Notes: generated by a model from the sequence alone, not told the origin. Positions 8,916 to 17,422 are shown, counted from the stretch's first letter. The stretch: DNA of 64,000 nucleotides from Adlercreutzia hattorii (GCF_011405655.1 NZ_AP022829.1:2341001-2405000); one strand, 5' to 3'. A program made the numbers and translations.

Positions 8916-9515
8916 ATGAACGTCGTATGCCTCGATTTGGAAGGCGTGCTGGTTCCCGAAATCTGGATCGCCTTCGCCGAGGAAGCCGGCATCCCCGAGC
9001 TTAAGCGCACCACCCGCGACGAGCCCGACTACGACAAACTCATGAAGTGGCGCCTCGACATTCTGGCCGAGCATGGGCTGGGCCTGCCCGACGTGCAGGC
9101 GGTCATCGCCAAGATCGACCCCATGCCCGGCGCCCGCGCGTTTTTGGACGAGCTGCGCAGCCTCACCCAGGTCATCATCATCTCCGACACTTTCGAACAG
9201 TTCGCCAAGCCCCTCATGGAGAAGCTCGGCTGGCCGACGCTGTTCTGCAACGAGCTGGTGGTAGCCGCAGATGGCGCCATCACCGACTTCACGATGCGCT
9301 GCCCCGAAAGTAAGCTCACCACGGTGCGCGCGCTGCACTCCTGCGGCATCGAAACCATCGCCGCCGGCGACTCTCATAACGACCTGGGCATGATCCTGGA
9401 TTCGAAGGCCGGCTTTCTGTTCCGCACCACCGATGCCATCAAGGCCGAGTACCCGGAGCTGCCGGCCCTGGAAACCTACGACGAGCTGCTGGCCGCCATC
9501 AAGGCCGCCCTATAG
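8916..9515 (+). CDS. thrH: phosphoserine phosphatase / homoserine phosphotransferase ThrH
   Basis: A 199-residue HAD-superfamily enzyme of the ThrH type. It dephosphorylates phosphoserine and can transfer the phosphate to homoserine, linking serine and threonine synthesis. HAD motif I is DLEGVLVPE, motif II is VIIISDTFEQF, the motif III lysine is in PESKL and motif IV is AAGDSHNDLGM. Length and motif spacing fit ThrH. A strong GGAAGGAGT ribosome site precedes the ATG. Transcribed alone, followed by a hairpin at 9521-9547. Confidence 0.92.
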   Translation: MNVVCLDLEGVLVPEIWIAFAEEAGIPELKRTTRDEPDYDKLMKWRLDILAEHGLGLPDVQAVIAKIDPMPGARAFLDELRSLTQVIIISDTFEQFAKPLMEKLGWPTLFCNELVVAADGAITDFTMRCPESKLTTVRALHSCGIETIAAGDSHNDLGMILDSKAGFLFRTTDAIKAEYPELPALETYDELLAAIKAAL

Positions 9516-9520
9516 TTAGT

Positions 9521-9547
9521 TCCGTTCGCCCTAACGAGACGAACGGA
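9521..9547. terminator. hairpin downstream of thrH
   Basis: Arms TCCGTTCG and CGAACGGA with an 11-base loop. There is no T-run, so termination is only probable. Confidence 0.45.
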
Positions 9548-9703
9548 TCCGTCGACGCTGCGGTTCCGACAAGCGCCTGCCCTTTGCGTTCAGCGCTTTC
9601 CCTCACGGCCCAAAGGCCGCCCGGCCGCGCTTCAAGCGAATTGCAGGCACCTGTCGGAACCTCGCTGGCTTCCTTGGGCGAACCTGGTATCTTTTGCATT
9701 CTT

Positions 9704-11554
9704 ATGGAAGAAGCACTCTTAGAAATAATCGCTGCTCTGGAAGCAGGCGAGGATGTTGACGCCGCGTGGCTCGACAAGCTCGTGCGACGGTACAACCGCG
9801 CCGCTCACGACGGCACGCGCCAGGTAGCCAAGCGGCGGCTCCTCCCCTTCTACCTGCGCGTGAAGGCCGAGGAGCCCGAGCGGTGGGCGGCATGGAACAT
9901 AAGCGAGGCGACCGACGCGGCCCTCGTGCGCCTTCTGCAGGCCAAGCCCCGGCGCACCGCCTCAGGCGTGGCCACCATCACCGTGCTCACGAAGCCCTGG
10001 CCGTGCTCGGGCGCCTGCGTGTTCTGCCCGAACGATATCCGCATGCCGAAGAGCTATCTTTCCGACGAGCCGGCCTGCCAGCGGGCCGAACGATGCTGGT
10101 TCGACCCCTTCCTCCAAGTGGCCGCGCGCCTGCGGACGCTGACCGCCATGGGGCACGTCACCGACAAAGTGGAGCTTATCGTGCTGGGCGGCACCTGGAG
10201 CGACTACCCCGAAAGCTACCAGCGCTGGTTCACAGGCGAGCTTTTCCGCGCCTTGAACCTTTCCGACGAGGAGCGCGTCCGCGAGGCGACTGAGCGCCGG
10301 ACATGGTACGAGAGACGCGGCCTCCCCCGCGACCGCGATGCCCTGGCCGCCGCGGCAGCCCCGCTTCAACAGCGCATCGACGCCGGAGAGCTCACCTACA
10401 ACGAGGCGTGGCGGGAGGCCTACAGCGAGGAAGAGGTGCCGCAAAGCTGTTCCTGGGACGATCTTTTCGCCCTGCATCGCGCCAACGAAACGGCACCGAA
10501 GCGCGTCGTCGGGCTGGTGGTGGAAACGCGCCCCGACCTCGTCACCGCCGAGGCCTGCCGCACTCTGCGCGCGCTGGGCTGCACCAAGGTGCAGATCGGC
10601 ATCCAAAGCCTGAACGACGAGACGCTCGCCGCCAACGGCCGCGCCATCACGTCCGCGCGTATCGCCGACGCCATGGCCCTGCTGCGGCAGTTCGGCTTCA
10701 AAAGCCACGTGCACTTCATGGTGAACCTGCTCGGCGCCGACCCCGCTGCCGATGCCGCCGACTATCGCCGCCTCGTCACCGACCCGGCGTTTCTGCCCGA
10801 CGAGGTGAAGCTGTACCCCTGCTGCCTTGTGGAAAGCGCCCGGCTCACCGACTATTTCGAAGACGGCTGCTGGCGCCCCTACACCGAGGAAGAGCTCGTG
10901 GAAGTCCTCGTCCAGGACGTGCTGGCCACCCCGCCCTGGACACGCATCTCCCGCATGATCCGCGACATCTCCGCCACCGACATCCTCGCCGGCAACAAGA
11001 AGACCAACCTGCGCCAAGTGGTAGAAGCCGCCGTTGATGCCACAGACGAGGAGGTTGCCGAGATTCGCTCCCGCGAAATCTCCGTGGAAGGCGCCACCGT
11101 GGGCGACCTTTCCCTTCAGACCATCGCCTACCAGACCGCCGCCACCGAAGAACACTTCCTTGAGTGGATCACCCCCGAGAACAAGATCGCCGGCTTCTGC
11201 CGCCTGTCGCTGCCGACGCCACTTCCCCGCGACACCGCCAACGAGCCTGCTGCCCCTCCCATCAAGAGCGAGCAAAGCGAGGCGAGGGGTTCCTCGCCTG
11301 CTTCCCCCTCCGCACCGCAGGAGGCCATGATCCGCGAAGTGCATGTGTACGGGAAGGTGGCCGCCCTGCACCGCACCGGCGAGGGCACCCAGCATCTGGG
11401 CCTCGGGCGGGCGCTCGTGGAAGAGGCCTGCGCCCAAGCAGCGGCGGCCGGGTACACCGCGATTAACGTCATCAGCGCCGTGGGCGCCCGCGTCTACTAC
11501 CGCAACCTCGGCTTTAAGGACGCCGGGCTCTATCAGAAGCGGCCGCTGCCATGA
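9704..11554 (+). CDS. Elp3-family tRNA uridine-34 carboxymethyl-modifying radical SAM/acetyltransferase
   Basis: A 616-residue Elp3 protein. It has an N-terminal tRNA-binding helical part (1-85), a radical-SAM domain whose cluster cysteines are C101, C105 and C108 (CSGACVFCPND), and a C-terminal GNAT acetyltransferase domain (GLGRALVEEA). Elp3 puts a carboxymethyl group on C5 of wobble uridine using acetyl-CoA and SAM. About 35 Pro/Ser-rich residues are inserted in the GNAT region (bases about 11215-11325). The ATG at 9704 has no Shine-Dalgarno sequence, and TATCTT lies about 10 bases upstream, so the message may be leaderless. Its stop overlaps the next gene by 4 bases, a Trm9-like methyltransferase expected to act on its product. 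Confidence 0.9.
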   Translation: MEEALLEIIAALEAGEDVDAAWLDKLVRRYNRAAHDGTRQVAKRRLLPFYLRVKAEEPERWAAWNISEATDAALVRLLQAKPRRTASGVATITVLTKPWPCSGACVFCPNDIRMPKSYLSDEPACQRAERCWFDPFLQVAARLRTLTAMGHVTDKVELIVLGGTWSDYPESYQRWFTGELFRALNLSDEERVREATERRTWYERRGLPRDRDALAAAAAPLQQRIDAGELTYNEAWREAYSEEEVPQSCSWDDLFALHRANETAPKRVVGLVVETRPDLVTAEACRTLRALGCTKVQIGIQSLNDETLAANGRAITSARIADAMALLRQFGFKSHVHFMVNLLGADPAADAADYRRLVTDPAFLPDEVKLYPCCLVESARLTDYFEDGCWRPYTEEELVEVLVQDVLATPPWTRISRMIRDISATDILAGNKKTNLRQVVEAAVDATDEEVAEIRSREISVEGATVGDLSLQTIAYQTAATEEHFLEWITPENKIAGFCRLSLPTPLPRDTANEPAAPPIKSEQSEARGSSPASPSAPQEAMIREVHVYGKVAALHRTGEGTQHLGLGRALVEEACAQAAAAGYTAINVISAVGARVYYRNLGFKDAGLYQKRPLP

Positions 11555-12585
11555 GCATCGCCGACGAGCAACGCGTTTCCGCATCTGGGGCAACGACCAC
11601 GCAGAGCGCCTCGCAACCCGGCGCCTACTCCCCCCAGGTCATCCGCAAGCTGAACGCCCTCACGAGCGACTTCTACGCCCGCGAGGCCGCCTCGTTCTCG
11701 GCCACGAGACAAGCCCCTTGGCATGGCTGGGAGAAGGCTTGGGAGCTCATCACGGCCCACGATGCCGTGCAAGGCCCCTTCCCCAGCCACGCCGCCCGCG
11801 TCCCCGATGACAGTGCCGGCGATTCCGGGGCGCCCCTCACCATCCTCGACCTTGGCTGCGGCAACCTCCGCTTCGAGCGCTTCCTCGCCGAACACACGAA
11901 CGCCCCCCTGCGCATCACCGCCCTCGACAACTGCCCCGATCTGGCATCTCCCGCAATCGGCGCCCTATCTGCCGCCTTTCCGCACAGCCCTAGCAGCTCC
12001 TCTGCTGCTTCCAAAACGAAAGGAGGGGATGCTTCAGGACAGGGCACGAACCTCCCCGAAAAGACCACCGTAGATCTCCGCGCCCTCGACATCGTGGAAT
12101 CCCTCCTCGACGGCACCTTCGCCGATCGTCTCCCGCGCAACTCCTGCGACCTCGCTGTCGCCTTCGGACTCATGCACCACCTGCCGACAGGCGCCCTGCG
12201 GGCCCGGGTTCTCGAAGGGCTCCTTAGTTCCCTGAGGCCCGGCGGCTTCGCCATCGTGTCGTTCTGGCAGTTCCTGAACGATGCGCGCTTGGCCGCCAAG
12301 GCCGCCGCGGCCACTGCCGAGGGCCGCGTCGCCCACGGCTTGCCCACCTTCCAAGAAAACGACTTTCTCCTCGGTTGGCAGCACGCAGAGGGCGTCTACC
12401 GCTTCTGCCACCATACGCCCGAGAAGGAAATCGATGCCCTCCTCGCCCCCATCCGCAACCCCAGCGCACCTTCTGCCAGCAGCTGCGCGTCCACCGCCTC
12501 CCTCCCCTTGCGTGAGGTCGCCCGCTTCTCCGCCGACGGCAAGCAGGGCAACCTCAACCGCTACCTCATTTTGCAGCGCCTCTAG
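11551..12585 (+). CDS. Trm9-like SAM methyltransferase, probable mcm5U-forming tRNA enzyme
   Basis: A 344-residue class I SAM-dependent methyltransferase. The N-terminal signature FYAREAASFSATRQAPW (residues 41-57) closely resembles the start of eukaryotic Trm9/ALKBH8 methyltransferases (FSxTR...W). It precedes SAM motif I ILDLGCGN (98-105). DLAVAFGLMHHLP and an acidic ALDNCPD are further SAM-fold motifs. Trm9 methylates the carboxymethyl group made by the Elp3 pathway, giving mcm5U. The gene begins inside the Elp3 stop (ATGA overlap), so both are made together. The methylation activity is inferred from family and coupling. Two low-complexity Ser/Ala insertions (residues about 145-170 and 310-325) are unusual. 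Confidence 0.8.
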   Translation: MSIADEQRVSASGATTTQSASQPGAYSPQVIRKLNALTSDFYAREAASFSATRQAPWHGWEKAWELITAHDAVQGPFPSHAARVPDDSAGDSGAPLTILDLGCGNLRFERFLAEHTNAPLRITALDNCPDLASPAIGALSAAFPHSPSSSSAASKTKGGDASGQGTNLPEKTTVDLRALDIVESLLDGTFADRLPRNSCDLAVAFGLMHHLPTGALRARVLEGLLSSLRPGGFAIVSFWQFLNDARLAAKAAAATAEGRVAHGLPTFQENDFLLGWQHAEGVYRFCHHTPEKEIDALLAPIRNPSAPSASSCASTASLPLREVARFSADGKQGNLNRYLILQRL

Positions 12586-12697
12586 CCCAGACGCACCCTC
12601 GTCCCCACCGTTTTCCAGCCGCGAATTCACGGTCTTCCCGTAACAAGCGTCAATTCGTGACTGACCGGAGACCAAAACAGCCCCGTTTGAGAGAAAT

Positions 12698-12747
12698 GCA
12701 GCCGCAAAATGACGCTTGTGACGTCAACATCGTCATTTTGCGGCTGC
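12698..12747. promoter_or_regulatory. perfect 17-base inverted repeat
   Basis: Arms GCAGCCGCAAAATGACG (12698-12714) and its exact complement (12731-12747) enclose a 16-base loop containing TGACGTCA. A CTCTTTT follows on the plus strand. It could terminate the Elp3-Trm9 operon or regulate the YgbA-family gene 75 bases downstream. Confidence 0.6.
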
Positions 12748-12821
12748 TCGCTCTTTTGGCGAAAGTTTGAAGGAGCTAACAAGAACGGCACATCAGCGGG
12801 AAATCTGCTAAAGTGCGCACC

Positions 12822-13175
12822 ATGGCAAGAATACCTGACACCCCCAAAGTCGCTCGCCGCCGCGAGCGCGAGAAGCGCACCATCTCGAACATGGTGGCGA
12901 TTTATTGCGCCGGCAACCACGAGGCGACCGCACGCACCGAGACCAGCCATGCCGGCGAGGCGCTCTGCCCCGCGTGCAAGGCCATCGACGACTACTGCGT
13001 CCTGCGCACCGAGCGCTGTCGGTCCATGGCCCACAAAACAAGCTGCGAGGAATGCGGCAACCACTGCTACGCCCCCGCCCAGCGCGAGCAGATCCGCGCC
13101 ATCATGCGTTACGCCGGTCCGCGCATGATCACGCGCCACCCAATCGCTGCCATCCGGCATCTGCTAAAGAAATAA
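12822..13175 (+). CDS. YgbA-family protein (nitrous oxide-stimulated promoter family)
   Basis: A 117-residue cysteine-rich protein. The pattern ISNMVAIYC, CPACKAIDDYC, RTERC, CEECGNHCY and a C-terminal MRYAGPRMITRHP matches the YgbA family, whose E. coli member is induced by nitrosative stress. Spaced cysteines suggest a metal or Fe-S site. The ATG at 12822 was chosen over one three codons upstream; neither has a strong ribosome site. It is a single gene, convergent with the phosphatase gene. Molecular function is unknown. Confidence 0.82.
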   Translation: MARIPDTPKVARRREREKRTISNMVAIYCAGNHEATARTETSHAGEALCPACKAIDDYCVLRTERCRSMAHKTSCEECGNHCYAPAQREQIRAIMRYAGPRMITRHPIAAIRHLLKK

Positions 13176-13204
13176 GGCCGACGCCCTCTCGTCCCTCGGC
13201 GAGA

Positions 13205-13672
13205 CTACATCCCCAAATACGCCAGCAGCCCCTCGCAGCCGTCGCGCACGTCGGCGTAGGTAGTCTCGAAATCACCCGTGTACCAGGGGTCGTCGACGCT
13301 GCGGCTGGTGCCGGCGAATTCCAAGAGTTTGAGCACCTTGCCGTCCGGGTCGCCGCCGAGGATCCAGTTCATGTTGCGAATATTGGCCGTGTCCATGCCA
13401 ATGATGAAGTCGAAGGCGTCGTAATCGGCGCGGCGCAGCTGGCGGGCGCGCTTGCCTTCGAAGCCGCCGATACCATGCTCGCGCAGCACCACCGCCGTGC
13501 CCGGATGCACCGGGTTGCCGATCTCCTCGGTGCTCGTCGCCGCCGACTCGATGTGGAACTGCTCGGTAAGCCCCCGCCGCGCCACCATGTCCTTCAACAC
13601 GAACTCGGCCATAGTCGATCGGCAGATGTTGCCGTGGCAGACGAAAAGGACACGAATGGGAGACTGGGTCAC
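13205..13672 (-). CDS. low-molecular-weight protein tyrosine phosphatase
   Basis: A 155-residue cytoplasmic phosphatase. The catalytic CX5R loop is CHGNICRS, with Cys12 and Arg18 close to the N-terminus as usual, and the general-acid Asp lies in VDDPWYTGDFETTY. Length is typical. Starts at a GTG with AAAGG about 8 bases upstream. Such enzymes act on phosphotyrosine or phosphoarginine proteins; no partner kinase is adjacent. It is divergent from ettA. Confidence 0.93.
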   Translation of the reverse strand: MTQSPIRVLFVCHGNICRSTMAEFVLKDMVARRGLTEQFHIESAATSTEEIGNPVHPGTAVVLREHGIGGFEGKRARQLRRADYDAFDFIIGMDTANIRNMNWILGGDPDGKVLKLLEFAGTSRSVDDPWYTGDFETTYADVRDGCEGLLAYLGM

Positions 13673-13917
13673 GGGGAAAGCCTTTGCAAGGAGACCGATT
13701 GTTTAAAAGATACGGTGCATATTATCTCACAGCAACCCCCATCGCCCTAAGCCACAAGTCGCGGTTTTCTTCCAGTATCGCGAAGGCGCCATAGCACCCG
13801 TCGGTTACTTCTGGGAAAATACCGCCCAAGCATTGGACGGCTCGCTCGGAGCAACGGCCTTCCCGTACGCGCCTCGCGCTGCGAACCGAGGAACCGAGCA
13901 GAGGGAACAGGAGCATC

Positions 13918-15597
13918 ATGGCAGAGTTCATCTACCAAATGTACAAGGCCCGCAAGGCGGTGGGCGACAAGGTTATTCTGGACGACGTTACGCTGTCGTT
14001 CTACCCCGGCGCGAAGATCGGCGTCGTGGGGCCCAACGGCATGGGAAAGTCAACCCTGCTGAAGGTCATGGCCGGCCTCGAGGAGGTTTCCAACGGCGAG
14101 GCGCGCCTGACGCCCGGCTACACCGTGGGCATTCTTCTGCAAGAGCCGCCGCTTGAAGAGGACAAGACCGTCCTCGAGAACATTCAGATGGCCTTCGCCG
14201 ATGTGCTGGCCAAAGTGGAGCGCTTCAACCAGATCGGCGAGGAGATGGCCGCGCCCGACGCCGACTTCGACGCGCTCATGGACGAGATGGGCAAACTGCA
14301 GGACGAGATCGACGCCGCCAACGGGTGGGACCTCGACTCCCAGCTCTCCCAGGCCATGGACGCGCTGCAGTGCCCCGACCCGGACGCGCCCGTGAGCATC
14401 CTTTCCGGCGGCGAGCGCCGTCGCGTGGCGCTGTGCCGCCTGCTTCTGGAGCAGCCCGACCTGCTGCTCCTCGACGAGCCCACCAACCACCTGGACGCCG
14501 AATCGGTGCTCTGGCTCGAACAGCACCTGAAGACCTACCCTGGCGCCGTGCTCGCCGTCACCCATGACCGCTACTTCCTCGATCACGCCGCCGAGTGGAT
14601 CTGCGAGGTGGACCGCGGGCAGCTCTTCCCCTACAAGGGCAACTACTCCACTTACCTGGAGACCAAGGCCGCCCGCATGGCCGCCCAAGGCCAGGCCCAG
14701 GCCAAGCTTGCCCGCCGCATGGAGCGCGAGCTGGAATGGGTGCGCAGCTCACCGAAGGCCCGCCAGGCGAAGTCGAAGGCCCGTCTGGCCAACTACGACG
14801 CCATGGTGGCCGAGGCCGGCAAGGCGAAGAAGCTCGACTTCGCGGAAATTCAGATTCCCGCTGGCCCGCGTTTGGGCTCGAAGGTGCTCGTCGCGAAGAA
14901 CCTGCACAAGGAGTTCGACGGCCGCGTGCTCATCGACGACCTGTCCTTCGAGCTGCCTCGCAACGGCATCGTGGGCGTGATCGGTCCCAACGGCGTTGGC
15001 AAGACCACCCTGTTCAAGACCATCGTGGGCCTTGAACCGCTCGACGGCGGCGAGCTGGAAATCGGCGAGACGGTGAAGATCGCCTACGTCGACCAGAACC
15101 GCGCGGGCATCGACCCGGACAAGAAGCTGTGGGAAGTGGTGTCCGGGGGCACCGACTACATGATGGTCGGCGAGACCGAAGTGCCCTCCCGCGCCTACGT
15201 GGCCGCCTTCGGCTTCAAGGGAGCCGACCAGCAGAAGCCCGCAGGCGTGCTCTCCGGCGGCGAGCGCAACCGGCTGAACCTGGCGCTCACCCTGAAGGAG
15301 GGCGGCAACCTGCTCCTTCTGGACGAGCCCACCAACGACCTGGACGTGGAGACCCTCTCCAGCCTGGAGGCGGCGCTGCTCGACTTCCCCGGCTGCTCGG
15401 TCGTGGTCAGCCACGACCGCATGTTCCTCGACCGCATCGCCACCCATATTCTGGCCTGGGAAGGCGACGACGAGAACCCGGGCCGCTGGCACTTCTTCGA
15501 GGGCAACTTCGAGGCCTACCAGGCCGACCGCGAGGCACGCCTCGGCAAGGAAGCCGCCAAGCCCCACCGCCTCCACCGCAAACTAACCCGCGACTAG
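13918..15597 (+). CDS. ettA: ABC-F translational throttle ATPase EttA
   Basis: A 559-residue cytoplasmic ABC-F protein with two ATPase domains and no membrane segments. Both Walker A motifs (GPNGMGKST, GPNGVGKTT), both LSGGE signatures and both Walker B/EPTN motifs (LLLLDEPTNHLD, LLLLDEPTNDLD) are intact. The linker between the domains carries the positively charged helices typical of P-site tRNA interaction motifs (ARRMERELEWVRSSPKARQ). The length and this linker fit EttA rather than Uup or resistance ABC-F proteins. EttA binds the ribosomal E site and tunes the first elongation step to ATP/ADP. An AGGAG site precedes the ATG. Confidence 0.93.
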   Translation: MAEFIYQMYKARKAVGDKVILDDVTLSFYPGAKIGVVGPNGMGKSTLLKVMAGLEEVSNGEARLTPGYTVGILLQEPPLEEDKTVLENIQMAFADVLAKVERFNQIGEEMAAPDADFDALMDEMGKLQDEIDAANGWDLDSQLSQAMDALQCPDPDAPVSILSGGERRRVALCRLLLEQPDLLLLDEPTNHLDAESVLWLEQHLKTYPGAVLAVTHDRYFLDHAAEWICEVDRGQLFPYKGNYSTYLETKAARMAAQGQAQAKLARRMERELEWVRSSPKARQAKSKARLANYDAMVAEAGKAKKLDFAEIQIPAGPRLGSKVLVAKNLHKEFDGRVLIDDLSFELPRNGIVGVIGPNGVGKTTLFKTIVGLEPLDGGELEIGETVKIAYVDQNRAGIDPDKKLWEVVSGGTDYMMVGETEVPSRAYVAAFGFKGADQQKPAGVLSGGERNRLNLALTLKEGGNLLLLDEPTNDLDVETLSSLEAALLDFPGCSVVVSHDRMFLDRIATHILAWEGDDENPGRWHFFEGNFEAYQADREARLGKEAAKPHRLHRKLTRD

Positions 15598-15652
15598 GCG
15601 CCGACAGTGGCCCTGGGGCCGACGAGGGCGCACTTATCATATTCCCCCATCG

Positions 15653-15691
15653 AAGAGGGCGGTCTCACAGGGATCGCCCTCTTTCTATCTT
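15653..15691 (+). terminator. rho-independent terminator of ettA
   Basis: A 9-base stem AAGAGGGCG / CGCCCTCTT (15653-15661 and 15675-15683) leads into a T-rich run. Confidence 0.8.
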
Positions 15692-15764
15692 TTGATTGAT
15701 ATGTTGCTGAGTTTTTCTCTATCATTTTCTCGAATTCATGTCGAATATGTCCTAATCTAACTGA

Positions 15765-15796
15765 TATAATACCCCTATTAGGCAATCTATAGATTG
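15765..15796 (+). promoter_or_regulatory. promoter and operator dyad of the HTH/zeta operon
   Basis: TGATATAAT gives an extended -10 (TATAAT at 15765-15770) in markedly AT-rich DNA. Downstream lies the perfect 14-base palindrome CAATCTATAGATTG (15783-15796), ending 7 bases before the first gene. It is a likely autoregulatory operator for the HTH antitoxin. Confidence 0.6.
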
Positions 15797-15803
15797 GATA
15801 ATC

Positions 15804-16373
15804 ATGAGAGAACACGACATGTCCCAGCAAATTAAGGAGATCCGGAAGCACTACGGGCTCTCCCAACAGGCCTTTGCGCGGCTACTCGGCATCGGCGAGG
15901 CCAGCATCACTCGCTACGAGAAGGGTATCGCCCCCACCAAGGCCAACGCCAACCTCATTCGCGCCACCATGATTCCCGCGTTCATGGCCGGCTGCCTCGA
16001 GCGCGACGGCGACGCGCTTACCCCCAAGCAGCGCGCATCGGTCGAGAAGATCGTCTACGCGGAAGTGACCTTTGACGAGGGAGGAGACGTCATGGACACG
16101 ACGGAAATCTACGAGATAACGTTGCAGCAGGAGGTGTTGAACGAATCCGCCTGGGACATCATGGCGCAGATCTCCAGAGCACGCGCCGAGGCAAAGCTCA
16201 AGGGAAATGACGAGCTAACGATAATCTACGACGACATCGAGCAACAGATCGCTCGCCTTGTGCCCGAAATTCTCTCGGACTCAGCGGCCAACCAACATGC
16301 TATCGATGAGATACGAGGGCAACTGAAAGGCTTTCAGCAATTTCTTTCGACCCAGCTCGCAAAGGCGGCCTAA
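15804..16373 (+). CDS. HTH-domain antitoxin, partner of zeta-type toxin
   Basis: A 189-residue protein with an N-terminal helix-turn-helix (residues about 10-55: YGLSQQAFARLLGIGEASITRYEKG) and an unassigned acidic, helical C-terminal half. It sits 2 bases upstream of the zeta-toxin gene. This is the PezA-PezT/epsilon-zeta arrangement, in which the first gene binds both operator and toxin. ATGs at 15804 and 15819 are both possible; neither has a strong ribosome site. The HTH half resembles MqsA-type antitoxins more than PezA, so the pair is a variant. Local AT-richness suggests acquired DNA. Confidence 0.75.
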   Translation: MREHDMSQQIKEIRKHYGLSQQAFARLLGIGEASITRYEKGIAPTKANANLIRATMIPAFMAGCLERDGDALTPKQRASVEKIVYAEVTFDEGGDVMDTTEIYEITLQQEVLNESAWDIMAQISRARAEAKLKGNDELTIIYDDIEQQIARLVPEILSDSAANQHAIDEIRGQLKGFQQFLSTQLAKAA

Positions 16374-16375
16374 TC

Positions 16376-17143
16376 ATGGGCGATGAAGACAAATACACCG
16401 AAAGAGAGTTCAGCGAAAAGTTCGAAGAGCTGCGCTGGAATCTCCTGAGCGCCTATCGCCCTACCCTTGAATCGCCACCTCAGGCTTTTTTGCTCGGGGG
16501 CCAGAGCGGGGCAGGGAAAACCACGCTCCACAAGATCATCCATCGCCGACTGGACGGCAATGGCATCAGCATCAACGGGGACGACTATCGAAAGTTCCAC
16601 CCCCGTTTCTTGGAGCTTCAGCGCATCTACGGAGACGAGGCCGTTAACTATACTGCGCCATGGGCAGGACGCATGACCGAGGCGCTTATCGACTCGCTTT
16701 CGCGCATCGGGTACAACCTCGTCATCGAGAGCACGTTGCGCACGGCAGAGGTGCCCCTGAAAACGGCGGAGCTGCTGCGCCAGCGCGGTTACGGGGTGTC
16801 CCTCGCGCTCATGGCCGTAAAGCCGAAGATATCGCTCGTCAGCTGCCAGATACGCTACGAGGAGATGCGCGTGGCCGGCACCACGCCCCGAGCCACCGAT
16901 CCGGCGCACCACAACAAGATCATCGACCAGATCGTCTCCAACCTCGGCGTCCTGGAAGCAAGCGGAATGTTCGACGAGATCGCCCTCTACGACCGAAGTC
17001 AAACGTGCTTGTTCCCTCGCGAAGGGGCCGGCGATAGCGCCGAGGAAGCTTTGCGCACCATCCTCTTCGGCCCCTGGACCTCTGAGGAGCGGCGCCACTA
17101 CAACGAACTCAAGGCCAAGCTAGAACAGCTGCGCAGGAAGTAG
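16376..17143 (+). CDS. zeta-toxin family kinase
   Basis: A 255-residue P-loop kinase of the zeta/PezT family. The Walker A motif GGQSGAGKTTLH, the substrate segment SINGDDYRKFHPRF and the ESTLRTAEV strand are as expected. Zeta toxins phosphorylate UDP-N-acetylglucosamine sugars, blocking peptidoglycan synthesis; some relatives have other targets. The gene follows the HTH gene with 2 bases between stop and start, so they are translated together. No frameshift or missing core residue is seen, so it is probably active and held by its partner. Confidence 0.85.
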   Translation: MGDEDKYTEREFSEKFEELRWNLLSAYRPTLESPPQAFLLGGQSGAGKTTLHKIIHRRLDGNGISINGDDYRKFHPRFLELQRIYGDEAVNYTAPWAGRMTEALIDSLSRIGYNLVIESTLRTAEVPLKTAELLRQRGYGVSLALMAVKPKISLVSCQIRYEEMRVAGTTPRATDPAHHNKIIDQIVSNLGVLEASGMFDEIALYDRSQTCLFPREGAGDSAEEALRTILFGPWTSEERRHYNELKAKLEQLRRK

Positions 17144-17150
17144 GATACCA

Positions 17151-17241
17151 CGGGATAGTCGCGCCCTGTCCCTCGATGCGAGAGCCAGGGCGCGGGTCAA
17201 TCCCGTACAAGCACACACCTCCGAGCCATGGGAAGGAGGTG
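17151..17241 (+). ncRNA. structured 5' leader sequestering a ribosome site
   Basis: Two hairpins precede the small ORF at 17248. The first pairs CGGGAT (17151-17156) with ATCCCG (17200-17205) around a GCGCCCTG/CAGGGCGC stem. The second pairs CACCTCC (17216-17222) exactly with GGAGGTG (17235-17241), which includes the Shine-Dalgarno sequence. Such occlusion is known for type I toxin messages of the Fst and TxpA kinds. Confidence 0.55.
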
Positions 17242-17247
17242 AAACCG

Positions 17248-17379
17248 ATGAGGGAGTTTTTCACCTCAGTGCTTGCGGGCGTCGCGTCCGCAGTCGTCTG
17301 GGAAACGATCAGGTGGGTTTTCGCGTCCATAAGGGCGCAAAAAAAGCCCGCCGATCCTGACCAGGCCAAGCGGGCTTGA
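17248..17379 (+). CDS. 43-residue membrane peptide, candidate type I toxin (Fst/TxpA-like)
   Basis: A short ORF with a strong GGAAGGAGG ribosome site 9 bases upstream. The peptide starts MREFFTSVLAGVASAVVWET, giving one membrane-spanning helix (about residues 4-27) with acidic and basic flanks, then a charged tail. The pattern MKD-hydrophobic-VxA-hydrophobic-E of Fst-type toxins is similar, but sequence identity is too low to be sure. The 5' leader hides the ribosome site, and an antisense RNA is predicted across the 3' end of the gene. These are the three hallmarks of type I loci. It sits directly after a zeta toxin gene. Confidence 0.5.
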   Translation: MREFFTSVLAGVASAVVWETIRWVFASIRAQKKPADPDQAKRA

Positions 17380-17416
17380 CACCCTGCGGGGGACGGTTCG
17401 GTTCCGTCCCTCGTAG
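17339..17416 (-). ncRNA. predicted antisense RNA (about 78 nt) of the type I toxin
   Basis: A minus-strand promoter (17423-17451) would start an RNA near 17416. The RNA first forms a GGGACGG/CCGTCCC hairpin. It ends at a terminator made of AAGCCCGC/GCGGGCTT (17370-17377 with 17344-17351) and seven U. It is complementary to the last 14 or so toxin codons and the 3' UTR. The terminator also lies beyond the ferredoxin gene stop at 17471, so it might only serve that gene. The separate promoter argues for an RNA of its own. Confidence 0.5.
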
Positions 17417-17422
17417 TTTCGC

